In this document: positions 24,672 through 32,500 of the stretch, one piece after another
Position numbering within the stretch: position 1 is the first letter of the stretch
Layout of the letters: each line of letters begins with the position of its first letter
Origin: an uncultured Methanomassiliicoccaceae archaeon
GTDB lineage: Archaea; Thermoplasmatota; Thermoplasmata; Methanomassiliicoccales; Methanomethylophilaceae
Direction of reading: 5' to 3'
Assembly (NCBI GenBank): GCA_905187815.1
Contig: CAJJJM010000001.1
Coordinates: 1-64,000 of the forward strand
DNA length: 64,000 nucleotides
Program-made: the position numbers and the translations under genes
The notes under the pieces: generated by a model
Seen by the model: the letters and a program-made list of their open reading frames with translations, nothing else
What the model was told of the DNA's origin: nothing
Databases searched by the model: none

Positions 24672-25616
24672 ATGGGTAGGAACGACCTTATCAACACAAC
24701 GAGGGCGATCCTCGCCAAGGCGGGGTTCGACGTGTCGTCCGCCCTCAGCCTCAGGGGGATCTGCTTCGACGTCGTCGCCAGACTCGACGACAGGGTTCTG
24801 ATAATCAAGGTCCTCAGCAACATAGACGCGTTCTCCAAGGACAACGCGGAGGAGCTCAAGACCCTCGCGGAAGCGCTCGGCGCCACCCCGATCGTTATCG
24901 GAGAGAGGTCCAGCTCGGGCTCGCTGGAGGCGGGAATCGTCTATTCCAGATTCAACATCTCCATCATTTCCAACGACACATTGGCGGACCTCCTGCTGGA
25001 GGATGCCCCACCGTTCATATTCGCCGCGCCCGGAGGCCTCTACGTGAGGCTGGACAGCGAGATGCTGAGGGCAGCACGCGAGGAACGCGGCATAAGCCTG
25101 GGCACGCTTGCTGAGACCGCAGGTGTGTCCAGACGCACGATCCAGATGTACGAATCGGGCATGGGGGCGATGATCGACGCCGCCCTCCGCATCGAGGAGT
25201 ACCTCGGTCTCCCCATAGTGGAGCCGATAGACCCGTTCGAGTTCAAGAGCAAGGAGCGCAGCTGCGAGGAGCGCTCGGAGACGGAGAGGATCGACACCTT
25301 CGCCGTGAACCAGCTGTGCAACCTGGGATTCTCCGTCAGACCCGTCGTGAGGAGTCCGTTCGAGGCGATCAGCCACAACGACAAGGCTCTGATGCTGACC
25401 GGAGTCGGATCAGACGACGCCAAGCTCGTCCAGAGGGCCGTCGTGGCATCGGACATCGCGCGCATAATGAACAGGTTCTCGGTCCTCATCGTGGAGCGCA
25501 AGCACGACCGTGACAACATCGACTCCACGGCGGTGGTGTCCAACGACGAGCTGAAGAAGATCGAGGCCCCCGAAGACCTCACCGAGCTCGTGGCATCCAG
25601 GGGGACCAAGAAATGA
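24672..25616 (+). CDS. Archaeal HTH-type regulator with endonuclease-like N-terminal domain (HAMAP MF_00584-like)
   Basis: 314 residues matching the pattern of the conserved archaeal putative HTH regulator family. The N-terminal domain (LRGICFDVVARLDDRVLIIKVLSN) resembles a restriction-endonuclease-like fold. APPFIFAAPGGLYVRLD is a linker, and an XRE-type helix-turn-helix lies at about residues 130-185 (REERGISLGTLAETAGVSRR). The C-terminal 120 residues are a second conserved domain. It starts a three-gene operon and overlaps the next gene by four bases (ATGA). Targets are unknown. Confidence 0.85.
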   Translation: MGRNDLINTTRAILAKAGFDVSSALSLRGICFDVVARLDDRVLIIKVLSNIDAFSKDNAEELKTLAEALGATPIVIGERSSSGSLEAGIVYSRFNISIISNDTLADLLLEDAPPFIFAAPGGLYVRLDSEMLRAAREERGISLGTLAETAGVSRRTIQMYESGMGAMIDAALRIEEYLGLPIVEPIDPFEFKSKERSCEERSETERIDTFAVNQLCNLGFSVRPVVRSPFEAISHNDKALMLTGVGSDDAKLVQRAVVASDIARIMNRFSVLIVERKHDRDNIDSTAVVSNDELKKIEAPEDLTELVASRGTKK

Positions 25617-26224
25617 TCGAGATCCCCGTAGGGGGGTGCAGGGTGTGCATCCTGCCGGTCATCAACGGACTGGAATCCGAGGCGGACAAGGTCCGTGAGG
25701 CCTTCGGCGGGTTCGAGGCATACGGCATCTCCATGGGGATCGAAGGGATTCGTGCCATCAGGGAGAGGGCGAGACTCGAGGGGGACTTCGAGGTCAGCGA
25801 GCTCGATCTGGTGTACGCGCACAAGATGCAGGAGCTCACAGGCGAGCAGGTGGAGATGCCCTCCCCTGCGATGTGCGCCCTGGTGGATCTCTGCACCGAG
25901 GCAGGGGACGACGTCCTGCCCCTTGACATGAACGATACGGCGTTCACCGAGCTGTACTGCGACACGGTGAACGCATGGGACTTCGTGAAGGAGCACCGCC
26001 TGGCCAAGAAAGGCATGAAGCGCAGGTTCTCCTCTTCCACCGCCAGGGAGTTCGCCCTGGAATGGGACGACTACATCAACGGCGTCAAAGGATACAGGGA
26101 GGTCTCAGAGAAAAGGGAGGCGTACATCGCCAACCGCATCAAGGACATCTCCAACGTCAGAGGCAGCCTCCTGGCTGTCATCGAGGTCGAGAGGGCGCAG
26201 GCCGTCGCCGACCTGCTCGGGTGA
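25613..26224 (+). CDS. Conserved protein of unknown function, 203 residues
   Basis: I do not recognise this family. It starts MIEIPVGGCRVCILPVINGL and is mixed alpha/beta, with an acidic middle (TEAGDDVLPLDMNDTAFTEL) and a C-terminal helical part with basic patches (RLAKKGMKRRF). No membrane segment is visible. It is translationally coupled to the upstream HTH regulator (ATGA) and lies four bases before the CPBP protease gene, so the three products probably act in one process. Confidence 0.75.
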   Translation: MIEIPVGGCRVCILPVINGLESEADKVREAFGGFEAYGISMGIEGIRAIRERARLEGDFEVSELDLVYAHKMQELTGEQVEMPSPAMCALVDLCTEAGDDVLPLDMNDTAFTELYCDTVNAWDFVKEHRLAKKGMKRRFSSSTAREFALEWDDYINGVKGYREVSEKREAYIANRIKDISNVRGSLLAVIEVERAQAVADLLG

Positions 26225-26228
26225 GAAC

Positions 26229-27320
26229 ATGGCATGTGACAGATGCGAGGAGAGCCGCGAAGCGGGATACGCGTTCTGCATGCACTGCGGGGAACCGTTG
26301 GACGACTGCCCGGACTGCGACGCCTCCCGTGAGAAGGGCTACGACTTCTGCCCCACCTGCGGCAGAAGGCTCACCGCTCCTGATCTGGGACGCAGGAGCC
26401 CGTACAGAACGGTAATCGCAGTGGGGGCCACCATACTGGCAATCCTGCTGATCTCCGAGGCTGTCGCCCTGGTGGCGGGAGCGCCCAGCGTCTGGAGCTG
26501 GGCAGAGGATGTCGCCGTGAGCATACTGGTCCTGAAGCCCGAGCTCTACATCGCGGGCTACATCAGCGGCCTGGCCCTGCAGGTATTCTGGGTCGTCCAG
26601 GTCGTCGTGCTGCTCGTCTGCCTCATCATCCTGTTCCGCCAGACCCTGCCGGCGCTCCGGGCCCCGGGACGTGAGATCCTGGACAGGCTGGAGGACACGC
26701 CGCTGTATTGGATGGCGATGGTGCTATGCGCCACCCTCGTCCTCAACGTCGTCTGCGCCCTGCCGTCCATGGGATCCTCGCTGGATGTCGACAATCCGAT
26801 CGGGTTCGTCCCTGACGCCCTCTATGCCTATGCGAACGCCGCGGTGTGGGAGGAGGCCATAACACGCATCGCGTTCATCGGCGTCCCGATGGCCATCATG
26901 GCCGCATGCCACCTCAGGAAGGACTTCTGGAGATACCTGCTTGGGGGTTTCGGCATGAGCCGCCTCGCAATAGTCCTGATATTCGCCTCCGCCCTGGTGT
27001 TCGGATTCGCCCACATGAGCGGATGGGGCCTCTGGAAGGTCCTGCCCACGTTCATATCCGGCATCGCTCTCGGATACCTCTACGTGCGCTTCGGCATCCA
27101 TGTATCGATAATGATGCACTTCGCCATAGACTACATGGCCGTGCTTCTGGACGGGGCGATGCTGACGATCGTTGGCATGATAATGTTCGCGATGCTCCTG
27201 ATAGGCATCGTGTGCATAATGGAGATCGCCAAGAGACTCTGGACCTCCAGGTCTGCGCTCCGCGAGATGCCGGCGGTCATGCCTCCCGATCAGGAGAGCA
27301 TCTTCTCCAGACGGGAATGA
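26229..27320 (+). CDS. CPBP-family intramembrane metalloprotease with N-terminal double zinc ribbon
   Basis: 363 residues. Residues 1-50 hold two Cys-x2-Cys zinc ribbons (CDRCEES to CMHCGEP, and CPDCDAS to CPTCGRR). About eight membrane helices follow. The CPBP/Abi active site is complete: EEAITRIAF (EEx3R), FGFAHMSGW (FxxxH) and HFAIDYM (HxxxD/N). This is the Rce1-like glutamic membrane protease fold. The cytoplasmic ribbons may bind a partner or regulator. Last gene of the operon; its 3' end overlaps the convergent TIM-barrel gene by 31 bases. Confidence 0.88.
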   Translation: MACDRCEESREAGYAFCMHCGEPLDDCPDCDASREKGYDFCPTCGRRLTAPDLGRRSPYRTVIAVGATILAILLISEAVALVAGAPSVWSWAEDVAVSILVLKPELYIAGYISGLALQVFWVVQVVVLLVCLIILFRQTLPALRAPGREILDRLEDTPLYWMAMVLCATLVLNVVCALPSMGSSLDVDNPIGFVPDALYAYANAAVWEEAITRIAFIGVPMAIMAACHLRKDFWRYLLGGFGMSRLAIVLIFASALVFGFAHMSGWGLWKVLPTFISGIALGYLYVRFGIHVSIMMHFAIDYMAVLLDGAMLTIVGMIMFAMLLIGIVCIMEIAKRLWTSRSALREMPAVMPPDQESIFSRRE

Positions 27321-28048
27321 GATTCCACCGCGGATGCGAAGTCCTTCGATTCGATGATGTAGTTGCCGCGGTACGACGACAGGAGATCCAGGACGTGCGG
27401 GAAATCGATGTTCCCGTCGCCGATGGTCAGATGCTCGTCCCTCTGACCGTGGTTGTCATGGATGTGGACGTTAACGATTCTGTCCCCGAACGTCTCCACC
27501 ATGGCATCTATCTGCCTCATGGTGTTGGCATGACCGATGTCGAAGCATATGCCCAGGTCCGTGCCGTCGACGATGTCGGCGAGAGATGACGCTGTCCTCC
27601 CCAGGAAGAACGGGAAGCTGGGCATGTTCTCGATCGCAAGGGTCACGCCGTATTCCTCCCCCGCCTTCTCCAGAACCTTCATCGAGCGCCTGGCACGCTC
27701 GGACGCACGGGCCTCGGTATCGTTGACGGACATGGAGGACAGCCCCGGATGGATCGTCACGGTGACTGCGTCGATCTCCGATGCGGACCTGATGGTGTCC
27801 CTGAGGACCTCAACCGATGCCTCCATGAGCCTGTCGGTGAGAGCCCCTACATTAAGGTCGCAGATCGGAGCATGGACCGAACACGTCATCCCGCGTGAAC
27901 TGATCATATCCCTGATCTCCGCCTCCTTGCCAACGATGATGTGATCGGCCTCGGAGAATATCTCCCAATGGCGGAACGAGCCGGCCACGCGGTCGATCCA
28001 CTCCCCCATCGGACGACTGCTGAAGTGCGTGCAGGACATCCCTATCAT
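27290..28048 (-). CDS. Xylose-isomerase-like TIM-barrel protein (sugar phosphate isomerase / endonuclease IV family)
   Basis: 252 residues with metal-binding barrel motifs: CSVHAPICDLNVG, VTIHPGLSS, LAIENMP, CFDIGHAN, VHIHDNHG and a terminal IIESK. These are the His/Glu/Asp ligands of the AP-endonuclease-2 superfamily. It could act on sugar phosphates or as an endonuclease; length favours the sugar isomerase side. It overlaps the UPF0201 gene start-to-stop by four bases (ATGA), forming a two-gene operon. The 3' end overlaps the CPBP gene on the other strand. Confidence 0.82.
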   Translation of the reverse strand: MIGMSCTHFSSRPMGEWIDRVAGSFRHWEIFSEADHIIVGKEAEIRDMISSRGMTCSVHAPICDLNVGALTDRLMEASVEVLRDTIRSASEIDAVTVTIHPGLSSMSVNDTEARASERARRSMKVLEKAGEEYGVTLAIENMPSFPFFLGRTASSLADIVDGTDLGICFDIGHANTMRQIDAMVETFGDRIVNVHIHDNHGQRDEHLTIGDGNIDFPHVLDLLSSYRGNYIIESKDFASAVESHSRLEKMLS

Positions 28049-28434
28049 GGCTTGACCTCCTCTCCGTCGACGGTCATCGGCGCCACGCGGTCGATGAGAG
28101 CCTCCAGGTCGTCGTCCTCCACCGTGACATCGATTGCACCGAGAACGGGGTTCCTGTCCGCGAACGACACCTTTCCGACCGTGGCAACCTGCTTGTTGAA
28201 ACTCATACGGGTGGTGCTGCCGTGCATATTCTTCAGCAGGATTGAGCGGGAGGCATCGAGTATCTTCTGCCTGCGGATCAGCCTTCCGAACCCATCTAGG
28301 GACGGCGCGGTCCCCTCATAGCCACGGTCTCCCAGCTCCAGCTCGGCATCCGGGAAGATGGACCTTATGGCTGCGAGGACCTTGTCGGGATCCTCACTGG
28401 GGTTGACTGGACAGGTGATTCTAACGGAGGTCAT
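28045..28434 (-). CDS. UPF0201 family protein (RNA-binding-like)
   Basis: About 129 residues starting MTSVRITCPVNPSEDPDKV, the typical UPF0201 start, followed by AAIRSIFPDAEL and RRQKILDASRSILLKN. The fold resembles L5-like RNA-binding domains, but no activity is established. The ATG at 28434 is chosen: GGAG precedes it, and the TATA box (CCTTTAAATAG, minus strand, near 28460) would place the start of transcription downstream of the alternative ATG at 28455. Confidence 0.85.
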   Translation of the reverse strand: MTSVRITCPVNPSEDPDKVLAAIRSIFPDAELELGDRGYEGTAPSLDGFGRLIRRQKILDASRSILLKNMHGSTTRMSFNKQVATVGKVSFADRNPVLGAIDVTVEDDDLEALIDRVAPMTVDGEEVKP

Positions 28435-28545
28435 GGCCTCTCCAGCTATGTCCATCTATTTAAAGGGGCCAAGGGAACGTCACGTTCCGCACAGGATGGG
28501 AGTCGCCGAGATAGAAATAAAAATGGGGCGCACATCCCTTCAACC

Positions 28546-29979
28546 ATGAAAGAGGAGATCCTGTCGGCGGCAGCGAAGAGGAAGATATTCTTCTCACCGG
28601 ATGCCATGGAGATGATCCTCTCGAACAACGATCCGATGGGCTTCGCCAACACCGTCTTCTCCCACCTGTCGTCCAACATGATGTTCGTCAACAGGCAGGA
28701 CATCATGGACTGCATAGCCGGGGACAAAGTACTCTTCGAGTCCCCCAAGGAGGTCAAACCGAAGAACAGGTTCACATCCGACCTCACTGTCATGAAAGGG
28801 ACCGATGTGACCGGGGAGTCCACCTGCGAGGGAAAGATCAACGACTTCGCCCAGTACTTCAGGAGCCGTTTCTTCACTCTCAAGAGGCTGATCGAGAAGC
28901 GCAACGATTTCGGGAGGGCCATGGACATCTCGAGGGCGATGACCCTGGACAGGGACGTCAAGGTCGCTGGCATCGTGTACGAGTGCAACACGACGAAGAA
29001 CGGCCATACCATGGTCACCATCGAGGATGACACCGGCACCACCAAGGTGTTCATCTCCAAGGACTCGCCGCTCGGTTCCGAGAGCTTCGTCAACGACGAG
29101 GTCATAGGGGTGCAGGGAAGACCGAACGCCCAGAGGACCATGATCATCCCTGACAAGATATTCCGCCCGGACATACCGCGCAACCACACCTGGGAGGTCA
29201 GCGACACCCCGTCGAAGATCGCCTTCCTGTCGGACGTCCACGTAGGGAGCTCCACATTCCTTGAGGATGACTGGCACAGGATGATAGACTGGCTCAAGCA
29301 CAACTCCGAGTCCGAGTGCATCAACTACCTGGTGTTCCCCGGGGACGTCGTCGACGGCATAGGGGTGTTCCCGGACCAGGACAAGGAGCTCAACATCGCG
29401 GACATCGACAGGCAGTACGAGACCCTCGCTGAGTATCTGAAAGACATCCCAGACCACATCAAGATGGTCGTGCATCCAGGCAACCACGACGCGGCACGTC
29501 TGGCCGAGCCGCAACCTGCGCTTAACCTGAGGTTCGCCAAGAACTTCGACTCCAACATCCTGATGGTTGCCAACCCCGTTTATCTCAATGTCGAGGGACG
29601 CACTGTTCTGACATACCACGGGAAGAGCCTTGATGACTGGATCGCCGCGGTACAGAACCTGACGTACGAGAACCCTCTGAACACCATGAAGCAGATGTGC
29701 GTCAGACGCCATCTGGCACCCATCTACGGTCAGAGGAACGCCCTGGCCCCGGAGAAGAAGGACTACATGGCGATGGAATACATCCCGGACATATTCGTGA
29801 CCGGACATGTGCATGGAGTGGGACAGGAGATCTACAACGGAGTCAGGATGATCAACGCCTCCACATGGCAGTCCCAGACCGAGTATCAGAAGCAGCACAA
29901 CTTCAACCCTGACCCGGGAATCATGCCCGTCGTGGACCTAGGCACCGGGCAGATCAGGATGCACAACTTCCACCAGTGA
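28546..29979 (+). CDS. polB: DNA polymerase D small subunit DP1 (proofreading exonuclease)
   Basis: 477 residues. An N-terminal helical region and an OB-fold (about 130-200, VKVAGIVYECNTTKNGHTMV) are followed by the calcineurin-like phosphoesterase domain: FLSDVHVGS, FPGDVVDGIG, HPGNHDAAR, YHGKSLDDW and TGHVHGVGQ. All metal ligands are present, so 3'-5' exonuclease activity should be intact. The large subunit DP2 is not in the window. AGAAATAAAAATGG lies about 28 bp before the ATG, predicting a leaderless message. Confidence 0.95.
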   Translation: MKEEILSAAAKRKIFFSPDAMEMILSNNDPMGFANTVFSHLSSNMMFVNRQDIMDCIAGDKVLFESPKEVKPKNRFTSDLTVMKGTDVTGESTCEGKINDFAQYFRSRFFTLKRLIEKRNDFGRAMDISRAMTLDRDVKVAGIVYECNTTKNGHTMVTIEDDTGTTKVFISKDSPLGSESFVNDEVIGVQGRPNAQRTMIIPDKIFRPDIPRNHTWEVSDTPSKIAFLSDVHVGSSTFLEDDWHRMIDWLKHNSESECINYLVFPGDVVDGIGVFPDQDKELNIADIDRQYETLAEYLKDIPDHIKMVVHPGNHDAARLAEPQPALNLRFAKNFDSNILMVANPVYLNVEGRTVLTYHGKSLDDWIAAVQNLTYENPLNTMKQMCVRRHLAPIYGQRNALAPEKKDYMAMEYIPDIFVTGHVHGVGQEIYNGVRMINASTWQSQTEYQKQHNFNPDPGIMPVVDLGTGQIRMHNFHQ

Positions 29980-30288
29980 TTTGAGACGAGTCCTGCATCC
30001 AGACAGCTGCTATCTCTCCACATTCTGCGGATCATATCATCGCAAGTCTGAATGAGACGCGACAACCTTCATACGATATCAGACTGCTATACCGCAATTG
30101 ATTGCCTTCTATAATGAGATGGGCTCGACCGGTGAGATCATCGCCAACAGATAGATCCCTCATACAGATGATGTATGATTAGCATATTGGATTCTTCATC
30201 AGCAATCGATAACCTGTATCATATCAAATCGCAATCGAGAATCTGTATAGCAAACCATCCAGACGAATCTATAGGAATCAGAAGGTGA
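29980..30288. other. Non-coding AT-rich interval with an imperfect direct repeat
   Basis: No open frame of note between the DP1 stop and the ATP synthase terminator. It contains two 18-bp copies (30202-30219 and 30231-30248) agreeing at 16 of 18 positions, GCAATCGATAACCTGTAT versus GCAATCGAGAATCTGTAT. Related fragments such as GCAATTGATTGCC lie near 30093. Composition differs clearly from the surrounding genes. Confidence 0.45.
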
Positions 30289-30308
30289 ACCGGACCCGAA
30301 GGCCCGGT
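30289..30308 (-). terminator. Terminator hairpin of the ATP synthase operon
   Basis: On the minus strand, ACCGGGCC-TTCG-GGTCCGGT pairs fully, allowing one G-U pair. It lies 14 bases after the last gene of the operon. The single mismatch on the plus strand shows that it serves the minus strand. Confidence 0.6.
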
Positions 30309-30322
30309 TTTGGAATGGTTTC

Positions 30323-30478
30323 TTAAGTGGTTTGAAGTCCCTGAAGTAGCACCACTACGATCAGGATGGCTCCGATGATCAGCATCGAATAAGCGGCAAC
30401 CCAGATGATCGTGAAGACCCGTTTCAGTTTCACCGGGTCCTCGCGGATCTCCTCGAGACGCTCTTCGATCGACTTCAC
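30323..30478 (-). CDS. 51-residue membrane protein at the end of the A-ATP synthase operon (ahaG position)
   Basis: The GTG at 30478 overlaps the ahaD stop (GTGA). The protein has a charged amphipathic N-terminus (IEERLEEIREDPVKLKR) and one membrane helix (about residues 21-46), ending LLQGLQTT. In Methanosarcina the aha operon ends with a small hydrophobic protein gene, ahaG, of unknown function. Position, size and layout agree with that, though homology cannot be shown by eye. Coupled translation argues that it is real. Confidence 0.7.
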   Translation of the reverse strand: MKSIEERLEEIREDPVKLKRVFTIIWVAAYSMLIIGAILIVVVLLQGLQTT

Positions 30479-31110
30479 TCTTCGACAGCCCCTTTCTTCT
30501 TCAGGTGCTTGAGACGGGTGGTGTTCTCCCTGTCCATCTCTTCGAGACGGAACTTGACGAACCTCTCCGACTCCTGGAGCTCAGGTATGATCTTGAACTC
30601 CAGAGCGTTGACCCTTCTCTTGGTCTTCTCAATCTCGTCCAGCAGCTTCTTCATGGTGGTCTCCACCTCGGCTGCGCGCACGAGCGTGTCGAGAAGCTTC
30701 TCGAACGCCGCGGCGGCCTCCTCGATGTAGGCGGAGGTCGAGATCACACCGTAGCCCTTCTCGGTCATCTTGGTGTGGATCTGCTGTGCCTCCACCTTCG
30801 GGACCATCATTCCCATGATGGATTTGCTGCTGAGTTTGACCTGCGGATCCGCCTTCAGGGCGTATGCCGCGCTCTTCACGGCGATCTCTCCCTCTACCGC
30901 CCTGGCGATGGTGATCTTCTCCATTGCCGACTCGTAGTCGGAGGAGACTCCCTCACGCATCTTCCTGGCCTTCTCGAGGACCTCGAAGAACTCGATGATG
31001 AGACCGTCTCTCTTCATCTTGAGGATCTTGTAACCGCTCTTGGTCAGCTTGATCCTCCTCTTCAGGTCCAGAAGGACCGAACGGTTGGGGGTGACATCGT
31101 GTGCAGCCAT
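30475..31110 (-). CDS. ahaD: A-type ATP synthase subunit D (central stalk)
   Basis: About 211 residues, largely two long helices. It starts DVTPNRSVLLDLKRRIKL, matching archaeal subunit D, with the second helix near the end (TKRRVNALEFKIIPEL). It forms the rotor shaft inside the A3B3 head with F and contacts C. The ATG at 31110 is preferred; a GTG at 31119 overlapping the ahaB stop is possible. It overlaps the following small gene by four bases. Confidence 0.94.
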   Translation of the reverse strand: MAAHDVTPNRSVLLDLKRRIKLTKSGYKILKMKRDGLIIEFFEVLEKARKMREGVSSDYESAMEKITIARAVEGEIAVKSAAYALKADPQVKLSSKSIMGMMVPKVEAQQIHTKMTEKGYGVISTSAYIEEAAAAFEKLLDTLVRAAEVETTMKKLLDEIEKTKRRVNALEFKIIPELQESERFVKFRLEEMDRENTTRLKHLKKKGAVEE

Positions 31111-31115
31111 GGCAA

Positions 31116-32495
31116 TCACTTCTTGGGCAGGTACTTGTCGAGGTACTTGCGGCTGATCCTTGTCAGCTGGTCGAGGTCGAGCTCGGTGAAGATCTCCCAG
31201 GCGATGTCCAGGGTCTCCTCGATGGAACGGTCCTCGTCGATTCCCTGGCGGACGATCCTGTCCTCGAAGATGTCGGCGAAGTCCAGGAGCTTCCTGTCCT
31301 TGGCGGAGAGGGAGTCCTTTCCGACGATGGCCACGAGACCACGGAGGTCCTTACCCTCGGCGTAGGATGCATACAGCTGGTCGGAGACGTTCTTGTGGTC
31401 CTCACGGGTCTTTCCGGCTCCGGTTCCTCCTCCCATCAGCCTGCTGAGGGATGAGGACACGTTGACCGGCGGGTAGATACCGGCCCTGTGGAGGTCCATG
31501 GACAGAACAATCTGACCCTCGGTAATGTATCCGGACAGGTCGGGAATCGGGTGGGTGATGTCTCCTCCGGGCATGGACAGGATGGGGATCTGGGTGATGG
31601 AACCCTTCTTGCCCTTGATCCTTCCGGCACGCTCGTACAGCTGAGCGAGGTCGGTGTACATGTAACCGGGGTATCCACGCCTTCCGGGCACCTCCTCACG
31701 GGCGGCTCCGATCTGACGGAGAGCCTCGCAGTAGTTGGTGATATCGGTCATGATGACCAGCACCTGCATGCCCAGGTCGAATGCCATGTACTCCGCGGTG
31801 GTCAGACCGAGACGGGGTGTCAGGGTCCTCTCGACAGCGGGGTCGTCGGCGAGGTTCAGGAAGACCACGGCGTTCTTCAGAGCGCCGGTCCTCTCGAACT
31901 CCTTCATGAACATCTGCTTCTCTTCGTTGGTGATACCCATGGCGATGAACACCACAGCGAACTCCTCGTTCTCACCGCGGACCTTGGCCTGCCTGGCGAT
32001 CTGAAGAGCCATCTCGTTGTGGGGAAGTCCCGACTGGGAGAAGATGGGCAGCTTCTGACCCCTGACCAGGGTGTTCATTCCGTCGATGGTGGAGATTCCG
32101 GTCTGGATGAAATCGGACGGGCTGTCCCTTGCCCAGGGGTTGATGGCGGCTCCGGTGATGTCGAGCTCCTTCTCAGGAACGATCTTGGCACCGCCGTCGA
32201 GGGGGTCTCCGGCTCCGGAGAGGACCCTTCCGAGCATCTCCCTGGAGACGGGCATCTTCATGGTCTCGCCCAGGAAGCGCACGGATGCGTCCCTGTCGAT
32301 ACCGGTGGTTCCCTCGAAGACCTGGACGACGACGAGGTCGTTGGAGGAATCCAGGACCTGTCCCCTCCTCATGGTTCCATCGGAGAGCCTGATGCTGACG
32401 ATCTCGTTGTATCCGACGGGCTCGGTGTTCTTGACGTACACCAGGGGACCGGCGATCTGGGAGATCGTCTTGTACTCTTTCGAAATGTCTGCCAT
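31116..32495 (-). CDS. ahaB: A-type ATP synthase subunit B (regulatory nucleotide-binding)
   Basis: 459 residues of the RecA-like ATPase fold. It lacks a true Walker A (it has FSQSGLPHNEMALQI where A has GxxGxGKT), as expected for B. It keeps the EVPGRRGYPGYMYTDLA and GDITHPIPDLSGYI segments. It alternates with A in the hexameric head and lies five bases after ahaA. Length is normal. Confidence 0.97.
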   Translation of the reverse strand: MADISKEYKTISQIAGPLVYVKNTEPVGYNEIVSIRLSDGTMRRGQVLDSSNDLVVVQVFEGTTGIDRDASVRFLGETMKMPVSREMLGRVLSGAGDPLDGGAKIVPEKELDITGAAINPWARDSPSDFIQTGISTIDGMNTLVRGQKLPIFSQSGLPHNEMALQIARQAKVRGENEEFAVVFIAMGITNEEKQMFMKEFERTGALKNAVVFLNLADDPAVERTLTPRLGLTTAEYMAFDLGMQVLVIMTDITNYCEALRQIGAAREEVPGRRGYPGYMYTDLAQLYERAGRIKGKKGSITQIPILSMPGGDITHPIPDLSGYITEGQIVLSMDLHRAGIYPPVNVSSSLSRLMGGGTGAGKTREDHKNVSDQLYASYAEGKDLRGLVAIVGKDSLSAKDRKLLDFADIFEDRIVRQGIDEDRSIEETLDIAWEIFTELDLDQLTRISRKYLDKYLPKK

Positions 32496-32500
32496 TCAAA

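Noticed and set aside
28435..28455. Longer UPF0201 start (seven extra residues)
   Set aside because: The TATA box predicts transcription beginning at or after this point, and a ribosome site precedes the internal ATG.
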